NCBI GenBank assembly: GCA_002394365.1
Contig: DGTQ01000017.1
Location: 1-64,000, forward strand
Source of the DNA: Prevotellaceae bacterium UBA4332
GTDB taxonomy: Bacteria; Bacteroidota; Bacteroidia; Bacteroidales; Bacteroidaceae
Length of the DNA: 64,000 bases
Reading direction: 5' to 3'
Shown piece by piece: positions 43,401-54,900 of this stretch; within the stretch, counting starts at the first letter, position 1; each line of letters starts with the position of its first letter. Both the position numbers and the translations under genes were made by a program. Below the pieces are notes generated by a model. The model ran no database searches. It saw only the letters and a list, made by a program, of their open reading frames with translations, and had not been told where the DNA came from.

Positions 43401-45883
43401 GAGCCTCCTCCCCATGGGGCAGAGTAAGCCCAGGAGGTGAACCTATGCCATCCCTTTTCAGTCAGCGTCGTGTTATCCGCGGCAGGTACGTCATCTCCCC
43501 CCACGAGGCTCTTCACCGTTGGGTTGTTCTTCCAATACTGCTCGAAACTATTGACTATCCTACGCTCGCCCTCTACTTCATAGAATGTCTTGAGCGTCAT
43601 ATTCTGCAGCGATGTGCCGAGAATCATGTACTCCGTTGGCTGACCATTGACCATGGACGACGGCATCATTGCAGGGTAAGCCTCTTTATAAGCCACATTT
43701 TCGTATGCTATGTTAGTTACCACCGATGCATAGCCGCTGGGCTTATAGGTTTGCAGGTAAGAACTGCCGGTACCATAGTTAACGTCTGTCGTTGTTGGTT
43801 TACCATTAACTTTTTCTTTGTCCTTGACCGTATGGTTCTGGTAAGATTTGAAGACCACATGGTAGGGGTCAACATTGGCACCTGTCAGGTCAACACCATC
43901 ATGGCGGCTCTTGATGTACCACAGCCAACGTGAACGGGTGGAGGCACCGCTGGACAACTGATTGTCCCACTGCGCCTGTCCATAGACATAGAGGTTGAAG
44001 TCACCGTTGTTGTATGGATATATAGCCTTGGTGGGTGTGTCAAGGATGCCATCAGAGCCGTTCTCCTGATTGAAACTCTCGCCGTCGCTGAACTTCATCA
44101 GGTAAGTCTTAGTGCCCTCAAGGTCTATGGCATCGCTTACGTCATAGTTTACGTAGATGTCGCCGCCATTACCCACGTCAAAAGGACTGGTGATGGTATT
44201 GCTAAGGGTATATACGCCGCCATCAATACTTGCCGTGCTGTAGTAATGGTATTCTGAAACCAACGGGCTTGTCCACTCGCTTGGCACCGCAAGCTCTGCC
44301 GATGAACTCGGAATATCTGCTATAAGCTTTCCTGCCTTGTCGATAAGGTGGTAGGTCGTGGAGATACTATACGGATAGGCACGTATCTCAGCTTTGGAGA
44401 AGTCATTGGAGCCTACAGCCATCAGCTGCACCTGCTCGTAAGTAGTGCCACTGCCAGCCATCAGTATGAACTTGGTGGTTGCAGTGGCTGCAACCGACAG
44501 CGTGGGTGGCGTGGAGAACACAAGGTAGCGGTGGTCAGTGTCGAGGTTCTTTATCTGCACGTCGTAGGGGTCATTGCCGCCGATGTTCCACAGGTGATTT
44601 GCCTGTGAGAGTGTGGAAACGCCAGAGTCGTAAGCAAGAGTGCCGCTGTTGTCATAAGCATAATTGTCGCCGACCTTGATATTGAAGGCACGCGCACCAC
44701 GCAGATGCAGGAATTTCTCCGACAGTAGGTCAGTGGTATAGGTAACGTAGATGTTGGCATCAGCCTCGGGCGTTGCGGTAATCTTCACCTCGTCGGTGAG
44801 CTGGTCAGGAGAGGTGTATACCTCGCTGAATGTGTAGAACGATGCCGCCTCGCCATCAAGGTAGCTGCTGCGGATGTCAGCAGGAATATCATCTACAGTG
44901 GTGAGCGACTTGCCGACAGACTGTGTCACCTCTTTCTTTATTGCCACATTGCCGGAACGGTTTATAATATAATAGGTGTAGGTCTGCAAAGGCAGACTCA
45001 CGACGATGGACACTTTGCTATTATCGCTTGTTTTCACGGCGATTGCCTTGACAGCCGTCATACCCGCCGTAGGAGTAATGGCACCAGTGTATGTGGTGCT
45101 CTCCGCTGTAGGCGTATCACCGTTGGTCGTATAGTGTATGGTAGTGCCCTCGTCTGCCGTTATGGTAATGTCGCCAGCGGCACTGACGCTGAACGCTGGC
45201 GGGGCAACGGTCTCTTCGAGCCGCCATACGGAGTTTTTATCAGTATCACTGTTATAGACTCCGATAAGACCGCTATAATAAGGTGAGTTTCCTCCACCGT
45301 AGTATTGAGCCTGATTACCGCCTGCGGGGTTAAGGAAACGGTTGCCGCTGCTTATGCTTAGGCTTATGGGGCGCATAGACACGCCCGAGCCGCTTTCCTG
45401 AATGTCAAACTTGGCATCGTCGCCAGGCGTAGCTACGGTTTCCAGGTGCACAGCCTTTCTGTGTGAAGTATTGCCTGTATATACAGCCTTATATAACAGG
45501 TATTTGCCCGTAAGCCAGTGCTTGATATAGTAATATCCGTCACCAGCATCCACTATCTGCCACAACGAGTTGTTGTCACGATTGGTCTGGTAGGTTGTGA
45601 CAAACGGCTTCTCGGGGTCGCCCTTGGCAAGAGAATAGTTTGCCGAATAGTAGGCATCCTCATAATCTGGTCTTTGGGGGTTTGCAGCAGGCACCCAATA
45701 GAAGTTATTGGCAACATTGCTGGGACTGTACCCATTGTTACCAGCTATATAGTACGTTCCCGAATAGTCAACAGCCCACGCCTCACTGCCTACTGCAAGG
45801 AGCAGTATTAAATTGAAGATTCTTGCTTTGGCAAGCCAACAAGTTGGAGCGGAAAAATGAAAATTGAAAATCTTTTTCATCAT
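37457..45883 (-). CDS. Giant secreted YGGG-repeat protein, 2808 aa
   Basis: Signal peptide about 1-37 with an odd start (below). The N-terminal region (about 40-225) has LWQIVDAGDGYYYIKH, like ricin-type or similar glycan-binding modules. A chitobiase-C-like module (ITITADEGTTIHYTTNGDTP, about 230-290) follows. The centre (about 300-1230) is large and unrecognised. GLUG-like repeats (ISGGTNVGAICN, SGSNYVGGLVGLL, SGGTHVGGIVGYN) lie at about 1235-1400. From about 2000 to 2800 it consists of VYGGG[NE]-type repeats with hydrophobic alternation, consistent with a beta-solenoid. It ends abruptly in TPAPAPTPEP with no C-terminal sorting tail. Probably a cell-surface or secreted adhesin-like protein transcribed behind the 3740-aa gene. 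Residues about 11-21 of the signal peptide (around SAPTCWLAK) are encoded by an intergenic repeat. Confidence 0.85.
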   Translation of the reverse strand: MMKKIFNFHFSAPTCWLAKARIFNLILLLAVGSEAWAVDYSGTYYIAGNNGYSPSNVANNFYWVPAANPQRPDYEDAYYSANYSLAKGDPEKPFVTTYQTNRDNNSLWQIVDAGDGYYYIKHWLTGKYLLYKAVYTGNTSHRKAVHLETVATPGDDAKFDIQESGSGVSMRPISLSISSGNRFLNPAGGNQAQYYGGGNSPYYSGLIGVYNSDTDKNSVWRLEETVAPPAFSVSAAGDITITADEGTTIHYTTNGDTPTAESTTYTGAITPTAGMTAVKAIAVKTSDNSKVSIVVSLPLQTYTYYIINRSGNVAIKKEVTQSVGKSLTTVDDIPADIRSSYLDGEAASFYTFSEVYTSPDQLTDEVKITATPEADANIYVTYTTDLLSEKFLHLRGARAFNIKVGDNYAYDNSGTLAYDSGVSTLSQANHLWNIGGNDPYDVQIKNLDTDHRYLVFSTPPTLSVAATATTKFILMAGSGTTYEQVQLMAVGSNDFSKAEIRAYPYSISTTYHLIDKAGKLIADIPSSSAELAVPSEWTSPLVSEYHYYSTASIDGGVYTLSNTITSPFDVGNGGDIYVNYDVSDAIDLEGTKTYLMKFSDGESFNQENGSDGILDTPTKAIYPYNNGDFNLYVYGQAQWDNQLSSGASTRSRWLWYIKSRHDGVDLTGANVDPYHVVFKSYQNHTVKDKEKVNGKPTTTDVNYGTGSSYLQTYKPSGYASVVTNIAYENVAYKEAYPAMMPSSMVNGQPTEYMILGTSLQNMTLKTFYEVEGERRIVNSFEQYWKNNPTVKSLVGGDDVPAADNTTLTEKGWHRFTSWAYSAPWGGGSKTLHEETHWYQTISMGSGQFTFEEVSLAPQVILLDQHGWEVMRVPMYTDAALTAVNTEELSKFNSPMVAEYQWYPKAEKYTGYHKYRVSDPDIVIYELNEKNKWVDNGRRTTHNSTSLADIPYLHITSPVQDKSVKTDFYVTYTVKPRYTSTYTGAATADATQPSSFLLMQGGKYAKTSGSIVEAAAAPASIEEADEDMQWYLRPYFDIDREMGYRYAGESGAQAEAKSKNETEQDYYDAGKNGFDPYNVQIQSKYNTKRYFTANTSSPALTAGTWAGTSSAVTLQNLNTKQTATGYDQTTLNITNATFMVVGDANGNMRLMPRFDHTKVVAFSGITPFTSLAEQAEAATAGDQGTNVQTLWLEIVPAPLEIHSSSEMTDMNGHYLLAEDFTFESGFTSLGTSSAPFTGVIDGQYHTFSGLSTPFVAYADGASIKNLMLDNVSISGGTNVGAICNEARGDTRIYNCGILATNSTVRIDNSGYTHITSCSSTVSGSNYVGGLVGLLDGSARVINCFSYANVSGGTHVGGIVGYNNVVTTARNLKTMVMNCMFYGEVSGDSIAPIYHGYIITNVGDNTGVSNFNYFRLESAYIQNTAINKKYNCALGAETRFLQRFEFFRHLQNSHRELAAWWATGDYSDKEEMAKWVLLPSQIGSSTPYPVLAKPGYYPSVVNIDAENAPAYTERNKGGNMGTLAVTIRMGDGAQFEHPTGAEIVYPSLTLNITDKDPDHFNFNYYKVQLPYYNDVGTKNYTGNRVVTGWKIVSITGGTPGTYSTGDDAPAYNFADRQCTNKDLYSTSKRVFNQGAYWDVPEGVTAITIEPYWAKAAYVADAYPDVVYNTKMTEAYDVSNVGGGQKYTNNTNYNIAGEQQRVFTSISEAVTNANGLYKPTDNSVHDYAVVLVGNVHQYTGNNVAIGSNYKYTVTTIDLDHDNEPDYSLMLRNDGRNRLHPAKWDFLNIVGLGMAQKSTGGTGSYNQGIFQPLYWFETTNTSLFHVTQLEYDNSSRVEAPLILQGGVMEQWVSGQSGGRSNKTTYFHVGGNVWFKEFHRGTHQDQSHDSKHPPVSVTGGDYDKFYLTGLYTANVASYADNAECYINGGRFGIVAGAAMEGIGKAKGADNTGNITWQVQNADIREFYAGGINAAKPVTGNLNTTITGGKIDLFCGGPKFGDMSTGKTVTTNATNCIFGTFFGAGYGGNSYSRQAPRNHNNMINFPHNDSQAGNDASWNAWLGRFYTQSYSSTYDGVSTQFSYQFLPMSGNADNCGRIYVEYVKFSLAICRDVTSTLTGCKITGNFYGGGSLGKVDGPVTSTLTNCEVQGSAFGAGFSASLPSVEVDATGFTTEPYYYQDLGTYREGVKGSTTTYTWQKKTGDSWVDNTNHILYTTEDLTHLGTVTGNATLTINGTTTVAGNVYGGGEQSNVTGDTKVSLLGGTINNNVYGGGRGTLETDDEGNITDGVAATVGNATVELNKDVAADAKGCVVKGSIFGCNNLNGTPLGDVTVHIYATQNEAATTIANPEEGDKTAKVKGRYDLKAVYGGGNLAKYEPADLVNNKTEVIIDGCERTSIKQVYGGGNAASTPATSVTVNGTYEIDEVFGGGNGKDDITINGVTKANPGANVGYYDYSAVETSEEMDTKEERRASAYAYGTGMAEVNIYGGTIHKVFGGSNTKGNVRQTAVTTLDEADDGCGFCVDEAYGGGKSAPMDAVAELRIGCIPGLKAVYGGAEAADMNGDVTLNITNGTYERVFGGNNESGTIKGSITVNIEETGCRPIIIGELYGGGNEAAYSVYGYNDDGTIKQSGDAPLYANPQVNVKSFTSIGNIYGGGFGETAVMVGNPVVNINEVVGTPTNYPTTGDYNDTGFKGKDMTIEEVDEETGDVVATHTVNLPAHVKTKIGAIGNVFGGGNAAKVIGNTTVNIGTLGTINFETKASGEAEPLKDVPVEGVDIRGNVYGGGNAADVTGDAKVNVGNKVDTPAPAPTPEP
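45822..45853 (-). repeat. Intergenic repeat inside a signal peptide
   Basis: The stretch GCCAACAAGTTGGAGCG, extended by four bases upstream, is identical to about 36583-36603. Here it lies in frame between a KIFNFHF-type start and the hydrophobic LILLLAVG core. Confidence 0.7.
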
Positions 45884-45904
45884 CTATATTTTCTTAATTA
45901 TATA

Positions 45905-45968
45905 CGACCCCACCCCTAACCCTCCCAAAGGGAGGGGGTCTCCCTCTTGGGGAGATTTAGAGGGGGTC
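45905..45968. repeat. Palindromic GC-rich repeat between the giant genes
   Basis: CCCTCCC-AAA-GGGAGGG and CTCCCTCTTGGGGAG lie in the 93-bp gap. It is the same family as the elements at 371, 785-898, 29866, 29960, 31358 and 37284. Confidence 0.65.
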
Positions 45969-45976
45969 ATCTTTTA

Positions 45977-48900
45977 TTACTTTACGAACAGCTTGCTGCT
46001 GTAGTCGCCTGCCACGGTGCGCACTGCATATACCAAGCCGGAAGGCACGTGGATGGTGACGCTGCTGTTTCGCTTCAGGTCGAATGCCTTGACGAGAGCG
46101 CCGCCCACTCCATATACGAGTACCACACGTGGCTCATCAATGGTTGACTTAGCCGTAATGGTGCCTACGCCTGAGGTGAAGGTAATCTTGCCGTCGGCAT
46201 CATCCTCCGCATCACCCTTAGGCGTGATGTTCGGCTTATCGTCCTGCTCAGGTGTCACATCCGGCTTTTCCTCAGCCTCGGAGAATATGATGTTCATAGA
46301 GTTCTGACCACCAGTCCTTACGAAGTAAGCACGGAACGGCAGGAGTTGTGTTGCATCGCCTTCGGCAGGCACCTTCACATACTTGCTGCCGTCAGACTTC
46401 ATTACGTAGATGTCAGAACCAGCAGCGATATCTTCATTCAGATAGTTAGGTTTGAAGGTGTAGGTGTAGGTGTAGTTGCCCTGCGTGCTGCTCTGCGTCA
46501 CGCCTGTCATGTCGGCATCACTCGCATTGATGGTAGCACCCATGACAGAAGCGAAGGTGACAACCTGACGCTCGAAGCCTGAAGGCAGCTTAGGAGCCTT
46601 CCACTCGCCGCTGAGGTCAAACTCATAGAACTCCTTGCCAGGGAAGCCTATAATATAAGGTGTAGCTCCAAGCTGCTGTGGATAGCCTTCGTATGTGACA
46701 TCTATATCCTTGTAATACTTGTTCTGTCCCTCACCATCCAGTTTATCAAGGTGCTGATGCAGATAATCCCAGAGGAAGCTGTTGATGTAATGCTTATTAT
46801 CAAAGCCGTCATCACTGGCATCTCCCTTGGCGAGGCTGCTGAAGGTAGCCTCCATGGTGGATGACTTGTCAGTACTCTTAGCTATGGCCGTGTATTTGCG
46901 CAACCAGTATTCATGACCTACCCTGCCCTTTTCATTGCCGGTATAGAAGTGGGTCAGCTCACCCTTCTGCTGGGTAGTTACCATATCCACGGTGAATGGC
47001 AGGCTTATTGACTCCCATCCAGTGTTCAGTCCCGCGTAGGTATCAGGTATGCGCTGATGCCACATACGTGAAGAACCATCGAAGGTATATCCTATTGGTG
47101 CATAGAAGTCATTGCAGTCAACGAGGAAGTGGTCGTAGGTTGCCTTATAAACACCTTCTGCATTCCTCTGTACCCAGTGAGCCATTACCTGTGACTCGTC
47201 CTTTGGTGCCACGGTGCCGTATTTGCCATCGGTCTCAGCGTAGCGCGTCTCCTCCAACGCAAGAGATACGGCGTGTCCAGTCTTGCCTGCTACAGTTGCC
47301 TCATCACCAGTTTCTGGTGCCTCGGTGTATGCAAGCAGGTTCTTCGTCAGACCGAAGTTCTTGAAGTTGGTAAGTGCCGTCTCGGCATCAAGCAGCGGTG
47401 CGAAGAAATTAGCGTTAGGACTGTCGTTGTTGTTAACGTATGCCTTGGCTTCGCCAGTAGAGCCGTCGAACACATCGTTATAGCCTGTGAAGTCTATAGC
47501 CGTCATGCCGTTGTGAACCAAGGTATTCTCGTCGCCGTTCTTATGCTTAGCAAAGACAGCGTACGGGTTGAAGAACGCCTTGCTCATCACGCTGCTACGG
47601 AAGTAAGCCGGAGCACGGAGCACACGGTTACCTGTCAAGCCTGTCTCGATGTAGTCGCCGTCCTTAACTAATGGTGACGGTACATCCTGATGCTCTGCAC
47701 CAACCACGTAGCCGTAGTTCAGCGCCTGTCCGAAGAAGATGTAATCATCTGGGTAGAGAGGTACATATTTGCCTTCTGTTCTATTCAGACGTACATCGTC
47801 TTCCTCTGGTATCTCACCATCGGCATAGATGAAGTCAACGTTTCCATATCTGCTGTTGACGTAGGCAGTGTCGGTGATTGCCGTCTGTCCTCCCCTGTTA
47901 AGGTTGTAACGCTTTTGCAGGTAGAAGCGGTTGAGGTTGTAAGCCACCTCACCGTTGTAGAACTGCGTAGCAGTAGCAGCAACACGTGAACCACCTGGGG
48001 TGCCTGCTGCCCCTGCAGAGAGGTAGTAAGAGTTTCTCAACTGACTTTGGTTGTCAGGGCTACTGATAATCGGGTTAGTTATCTCCACACCAGTAGTATC
48101 CTTAACCCAGCAGTTCTCTGCCATGCCATCGCCGCTGTTGGCTATGCCACCAGTGGTGAACGCACCCATTGCACCGAGGTTATAGACATTGCCGCAGAGC
48201 TTGTCGAACAGTGAGCCTGTAAGTCCGCTCACGTAGTGGCCGTCACCATGCACGTTGCCTCCGAAGCACGTCTCCTCTCCGCTGCCTATTGGCATCCACG
48301 GCGTAGAGCCTACAGCGAGGTTGGTGCGCAGGATGAAGTCGAGGTCGTCGGCTCCTCTCACGGTTGAGCTGTTGAGCAGCTTGTGGCCCTTGAACTTGTG
48401 TCCCGCAGTGGTTATTGAGTCACCGTCAACGGTTATGCCTGCCGTACTGCTGCTGATGAGGCTCAGGTCATAGAGGTCCTTCAGCAGGTCGAGACCGTTC
48501 TCGCCGTCAGCCGTGTAGTCATTGATATAAACCTTTGGTATGCGCTTGCCAGAAAGGTGAGCGTCCTTATGGTCTATGTAGTAGTGGTGCGTCTTAGCAT
48601 CCATCACCTTCTTCAGGTCGTGGTAGTTTGCCACGCTGAACTGCACAGGGTTAGAATATGTCTTGCCTAAGTAGCTCTTAGCGTAGTAAGCCACATAGTA
48701 ACCGTCCTGATAGTAGTACATAGGCGTGGAGTTGTTTACATACTCCTGACCGTTTGTGTGATGTTCAGCATTATACTTGCTGTCGAATATCTCCCATCCG
48801 CCACCGATGAGCTCGTAAGCACCCGGCGTTACTCTTGGCTGGTTCATGCCCACCGTAGTGCCAGGCAGCACGGTGGTTGGTGCCATGAGGCGGTCAATGA

Positions 48901-51900
48901 TAGGTGCACCGCTCTCAAAGTCTAAGTGAATGTTGACGATGTGCATCTCGTTGACAGGTGTCACGTCGCCATTATCATCACTCTCGTTATAGGTGTACTG
49001 GTAGATAACGGTGATTACCTTATCCTTGGAGAGGTCCCTGATGTCACTCTCACGGCTAACGTAGAGCGTGGTGGTCTCCGTAGGCTCGTTGCCCTTGATT
49101 ACAAAGTCCTTCTGGTCGTTTGTCAAATTGCTATAGTCATCATGGTTTATAACCCATCCGGCAATTACATCACTGCTAGGCCCACTTGTGGCTTCGCTGC
49201 CTATCACGCCGGAGCCATTCTTCCTGTTGGTTACTGAGTGAGTGCCGGTATAACCTGTATGACAGTAGTAGTAGGTTACAGCAGCAGAGGTACTGTTGCT
49301 AACCGTTACCTTAGACACCTTAGCCTGATCCTCAGACGGGAGTGCAAGATAGGTACTTGTCGGGATTATCTGTCCCTTGGTATATACCATGCTGCCGAGA
49401 CTGACGGGGTCATCACTCGTCACGATGTAGATGTCTTCACTTCCCACCATGTTGGCAGGCACTACTATCGGTGTGTAGTTAGCCTTCTCGTTGGTAAGTG
49501 CCTCATACTGTAAGCGTGTAAGCTGTGTATCTGTCGTTATGTTTGATAATGCCGGATCTACATAAGAAGCATTAAGTGGGTGTTCTGCGTCGCCCTTGTA
49601 TATAGCCACATACTCCACATTCTGCTCCTGGTTATATGGAGCACCATAGGCGGACTTGCCTGGGTATGTCTTATCTATGAGCACGTCGAAGGCATCATAG
49701 TTGAACCTAAATTCGTTCTTGTCACGGTCGTCAGAGGTAAGCGAAGCCCATCCCTCAAGCGCGCTGTACTTTTCACTACTGCTGTAGCTCTTGCCGCCAT
49801 AGAGTCCCTCAGAGGAACATATATATGCATCGGTAAATGAGTTGCCTATCTCTGTAGCCATAGCACCAAACTCACTCTTCAGGACATCGATGCTGTCATT
49901 GGTGAACAGGTCGCCATATACCAGATATGTCTCGTCATTAAGCCTCAGCGTGCTTATACACATCTGGGCAGCCGCAAACTTAGCATGTGCTGATGGAGCC
50001 TGAGTTGCGAGAGCATCATATTCAGTCTTCGGAATAGCCGTACCCTTGCTGACGCTCTTGCTTACATCGTTATATGTATAGGTAACAGCCTCCTTTGCCA
50101 CGTATGCAGGCTCTACTACAGCCTGTCCGTCGGGTTTTTCTGCTATCTTATTATATTCGGTCACCACGTCAGATGTTATAATCTCACCCACGCTATAGTT
50201 ACGCTGACCATATACACCGCCAACAGTGCTATAAGTTGGACCTGGAACATAATTTGCCTGAACAGTCTCCGGCTTAATGTATGTCAAGGAGTCAATCTTA
50301 TCGCCTCCCGTCTTAGATGAATACCATCTGCTCCATGCCGGCGGTGTATCCATCTTGAAGTCGAGCACGTAGCCTGTATTGTGGCTGATGTTGTTAGACA
50401 GGTGAACGTCTTCGTTTCCGCTGTCATCATCCAGCCTTACCTCGCCTGTATTTATGTTAACATAAGTAGTGTCAACGAAGAGAGCCTGCTCGTCTGCCGG
50501 CAACTGACTCCAGTCCCAGTAGGTTATTACGTCGTTGAGCTTATACGTTACGCTGTTATTGCTAACCTTTACTTCCTCGTTACTGCCGAGAGGCTCTCCG
50601 CTCTTGTTATAGTAAGCATACTTGTTAGGCTTTACGTCAAGCAGCTGCAGCTTGCCGTGTGAGCCTGCCGTGATGGTGAGCGGTATGTGCTTTGACCTGC
50701 TGTAAGCCGTTGGCGCACCCGTGTAGGCAGAGATTACCTGGTCATAGATGTATATTGAGCCCTTGACATACCAGTAGTGAGCCTCAGAGAAGTCCGCCTT
50801 AGTATGGTCATACTCAAGGTTGTTAGGATAACAGTCGTCGATAATGGTTTTCGCCTTACCGTGTATGAAATTACCTGATGTCTGGATATACTCAAGTTCG
50901 GACTCGTCATACCTATACATCTTATATGTACGCAAGCCTCCGTCAGTGTCGCCTGGTTTTGGCCTGTTAAAATCAGACAGTCTCACCCTCTTGTAGTCCA
51001 CATCATAACGCTTTCCGTGCTCGTTCTTGGCATACACGTAGCCACCGCCAATGGCATCAGCCTTGGCGTTGATAAGGTCGAGCTCCACCACACCAGTGAT
51101 GTAGCCATACTCCTTGCCACTCTTTGTCACCGCGCCTGTAGGCTCGTTAACCAGTTCGAGGAACACGCCAGAGGCGAGTGCCACCTGGTTATGACACGTA
51201 GCAGTATTACGCTTACGGCTGTTTGGGTTGTCTGCCTTCCAGTCGTGGTAAGTGGTTTTGCCGTCGGCATCTCCAGAGTCTGTCTCACGAGTGTCGGTCA
51301 TCAGCACGTCACTGGTGAGGTTGCCCAGATAGTTCACCACGCTGTATATGCCGAAGTAGTTGCCGTGCTCCTTGTTGAGTTCATCCGTCTCGCCTGCTGG
51401 TGACACTACTTTCTTCAGTGAGAGCTCACCCACACGGTTGATGGTGTAGTTGGTATTGTCCTGCACCTCCGTCACACGGTCTCGTGCTCCCTGGAGCACC
51501 ATACGGCTTCCGAACACGCCCACGAGGTCTGCACGCTGCAGGGTGTTGAGCAGTCTGCCTGAATAGATAGAGCAGACACCGTCCTCTGTCCAGTATGTAC
51601 TGTTCTGATAGTCTGAATACAGTTCCTTATATTCATCCTCATATATTTGCTGACCTTCATTATATCCCCTGTAGGTCACACCATCTATGGTTCGGGAAGG
51701 TACGTTCTGCCTACATGTATAGCGCAGGCGGAAGTAAGCACGCTCACGGTCGGTAAGGTCGTTATCATATTGTTCCTTAGTGACTGTGGATGTCAGGTTA
51801 TAATAGTCGGTGCCGTAGTTGGAGATATGCAGCTCGCGGTAGCCATCAACCAGTGAGAGGTTGCCGCCGCCGTACAGACCGCCAGTGTGCTCGGTGCCTA

Positions 51901-54900
51901 TGGTGATGAGGTCGCGGCGATAAACGTCGCGCAGGGATGCCGTCACGTTGCCGAACACGGTCTTGGTGTTGGCATACACCTTATCAGAGCCGTCAGCCAC
52001 GTTGCCGCCTCCGAATACGGCGTTGTGGATAATGATACCCTTGTCGTCGAGGGCATTCCACTTAGCACCGTCGGTAGCATCGTTCTTGCCCTTGAGCTTG
52101 TTCAGGTCCTCCAGAGGCACATATTGATACTGTGTATAGGTATTACCACCGATAGTAACTTTCTGACCTGCCTTTACCTGAGCCTTAGCCTCTACCACCA
52201 CCTTACAGTCTTCGGTCCATTTATCATCTGTCTTAGTGCCGTCCTCAGTGTAATAATAGTGGTTAGGTGATGGCCTGTAATCAGCATCTTCACATTTCTC
52301 ACCCTTTCCATACACATAGCCGAGGTCGCCGCCGCCGAATACGTTGCCGTAGCCCTCAGTGTAGTTGGTCGCCGTGCCTACCTCGCCGCCATATATGTAA
52401 GCTTCGGTCTGTCCGAAGACGTAGCCGTCGGTGTAGAGCGTACCTACACGACCGAGGTTGTCGTAGCCCTTGCCGCCTGCAAACACGTCGCGCAGCACGT
52501 GACCGTTATACATTTCTATGTGGGTCTTGCCGAGCTTGAGGTTGCTTCTTAGGGTGCGCTCACTGTTCTGGTAGCCGCCAACCGTTACGTCGCCACGGCC
52601 TATGGCAGCAATCTCGCCGCCACCGAAGAGACTGTTACGGATTTTGCCGTTCCACATCTTTACATTAGTCTTGTCAACGCTACTATTGTCGATGTAACCA
52701 CCGCCAAATACATTGCCACTGCCATAAAGGCGATTAGCACCTACGTGGTCTGTCCAAGTCTCGTCGTGCAACTTCTCCTGATACCAGCCATGAACTTCAG
52801 CATCATTGTTAGGATCATAGGCAGGATTACGATAAATATCAACCTCGTAAGCAGGAACTTTCTCTATGCCTGCAGGCGGAGTTGTGGGTTTATCCTCTAA
52901 ATACACATAGCCTATGTAGCCGTTGTTGAGCGTCACGTTGCTGGTGCCATACACGGCACCGCCCTCGCCACCGCCATAGACGTTACGCTGTATGGCTGGC
53001 ACGCCAACAAGGTAGCCATAGCCCGTTGGCAGGGTTGCCTGATCCTTGCGGATGCCTATGATGACATGGGTCTCGCCGAGGATGTCACCCTCGGTTGTGG
53101 CATCAATGCCACCGTTATGGTGACCCACGCTGCCCTTCCAGCCGCCGCCATAGACATTACGCACGGTACCACCCTCTATGTATGCCGTAGCAGAGGCTAT
53201 GAAGCCGCCGCCGATATTGAGGGAGTCCTTGACGGAACCTGTGGTGCCAGCGGCATAGAGGTCTTTCTTCACCGTGCCGCCGAGCAGGTCAATGTATGTG
53301 GTGCCATAGACGTTGCCACTGTTGGCTACATCATTGTAGCCCAGTCCACCGCCATAGCAGTAGCCGCCCACATAGGCGCCCTGCTTGATGTGTACGTTGG
53401 TGTTGTATTTCTCTGGTCGTGAAGACTCGCGCTCATGCAGCTTGTTGCCGAGGGCGAGGTTGTCGGTGAGCCCGTTGTCGGTATAGCCTTCTGGCAAGTC
53501 AACATAGAGATTGGTCTTGGTGGTCTTCCACTTTGTCACGGTCTCCTTGTTGATAACCATACCCATCTCTCCACCGCCGTAAGCCTCATAGACATTGGCA
53601 CCGCTTTCGAGGTTCACCTCGGTATATTGTGACCATGTGTCTCTACCATAGCCTGCGCCATAGACGGTAGCCTGATAGCCTTTCTCCTTGTTAGACCATA
53701 CATTGCTGCGGATGTTCACCTTGCCGTAGAAGGTGCGGCGCGCGTTGTTGTTGCCGCCATAGACGGCGTGGCGCACGATGGCATCGTTGCTGCGGTAGTC
53801 AACGTTCGCCTCGAATGCATCGCAAGGTCGGTCGTTGGCACTACGTGTTCCGTAAGCGCCGCCGAAGATACTGTTTGTAACAATGGTAGAGCCATCGGGC
53901 ACGTTGACGAGCGTGCGACGGGTAATGCCCTCATGGTAGCTTGCGCCATAGACAGCATCCACCTCGCCAGCCATGAGGTCGATAACGGCTGTGGCCAACT
54001 TAGGATCTGCATCTGAAGCACTCCTCGTTATGCCCATGCCTAAACCGTTGAAGGAACCTGCGCCAAACACCTTGAGGCTTCTGAGCTTATCATAAGCGTC
54101 GGGTATGTCGATAAGCACATAGCTGCGGTCTTGCATCATGTCGCCAATGTGCGCCTTAGCGGCACTATCAGAACTGCCCTCACTGCCCAAGCCTGCTCCA
54201 TACACGGCATCTACCCTACTGTCGTTGTTACGCTCTGGGCGAATGTGCACGAAAGCATTGTTGAGGTAAGGCTTATTGACTTCCTTGGTCTCGCTGCTGT
54301 TAAGGAGAAGGGCAAGCACGGTTGACTTATAACCGCCCGCACCGTCGGAGATTCTCTCGTAGTTGTAGCCGCCGTATGCTCCGCCGAATATCTCGCCTAC
54401 GTGTCCCTGCAGATACTCCACGTATGATGATGCCGTAGCCGCAGAACCGCTGTCGAACATCTTGGAGCGCAAGTCTGAGCGCACCCTTTCCTTGAAGTCG
54501 GCACTGCCCTGGATGTTGCCGCCGAGGTCGTTGCCGCCATATACATCATCTATAATATATGGGAAGCCGCCACTGCCTATGATGGTCTCTGCGTGTCCGA
54601 GTATGTCGGCATTTGCAGCACCTCCAAAGGTGGAGTTGACGCGACCGTTGCCAAGAGTAACGTGGGTGTCGCCAGCCACAAGTCCTTCGAAGCCGCCGCC
54701 ATAAAGGTACTCAGCTTCAGTCATACCACCTGTTGCGGCACCCTTCACGTTGCCCACGAGGTTGACGTGGGTGCTGTAGTTTGGGTTATAGGAGTAGCTG
54801 CCTGCCACGTTCTTGCCTATGGCACCCTTCTCACCGCCACCATAGACGTTGAAGTGGTAGCCGTTCCTGACATTGATGGTAGTGGAACCCCATACCTCGG

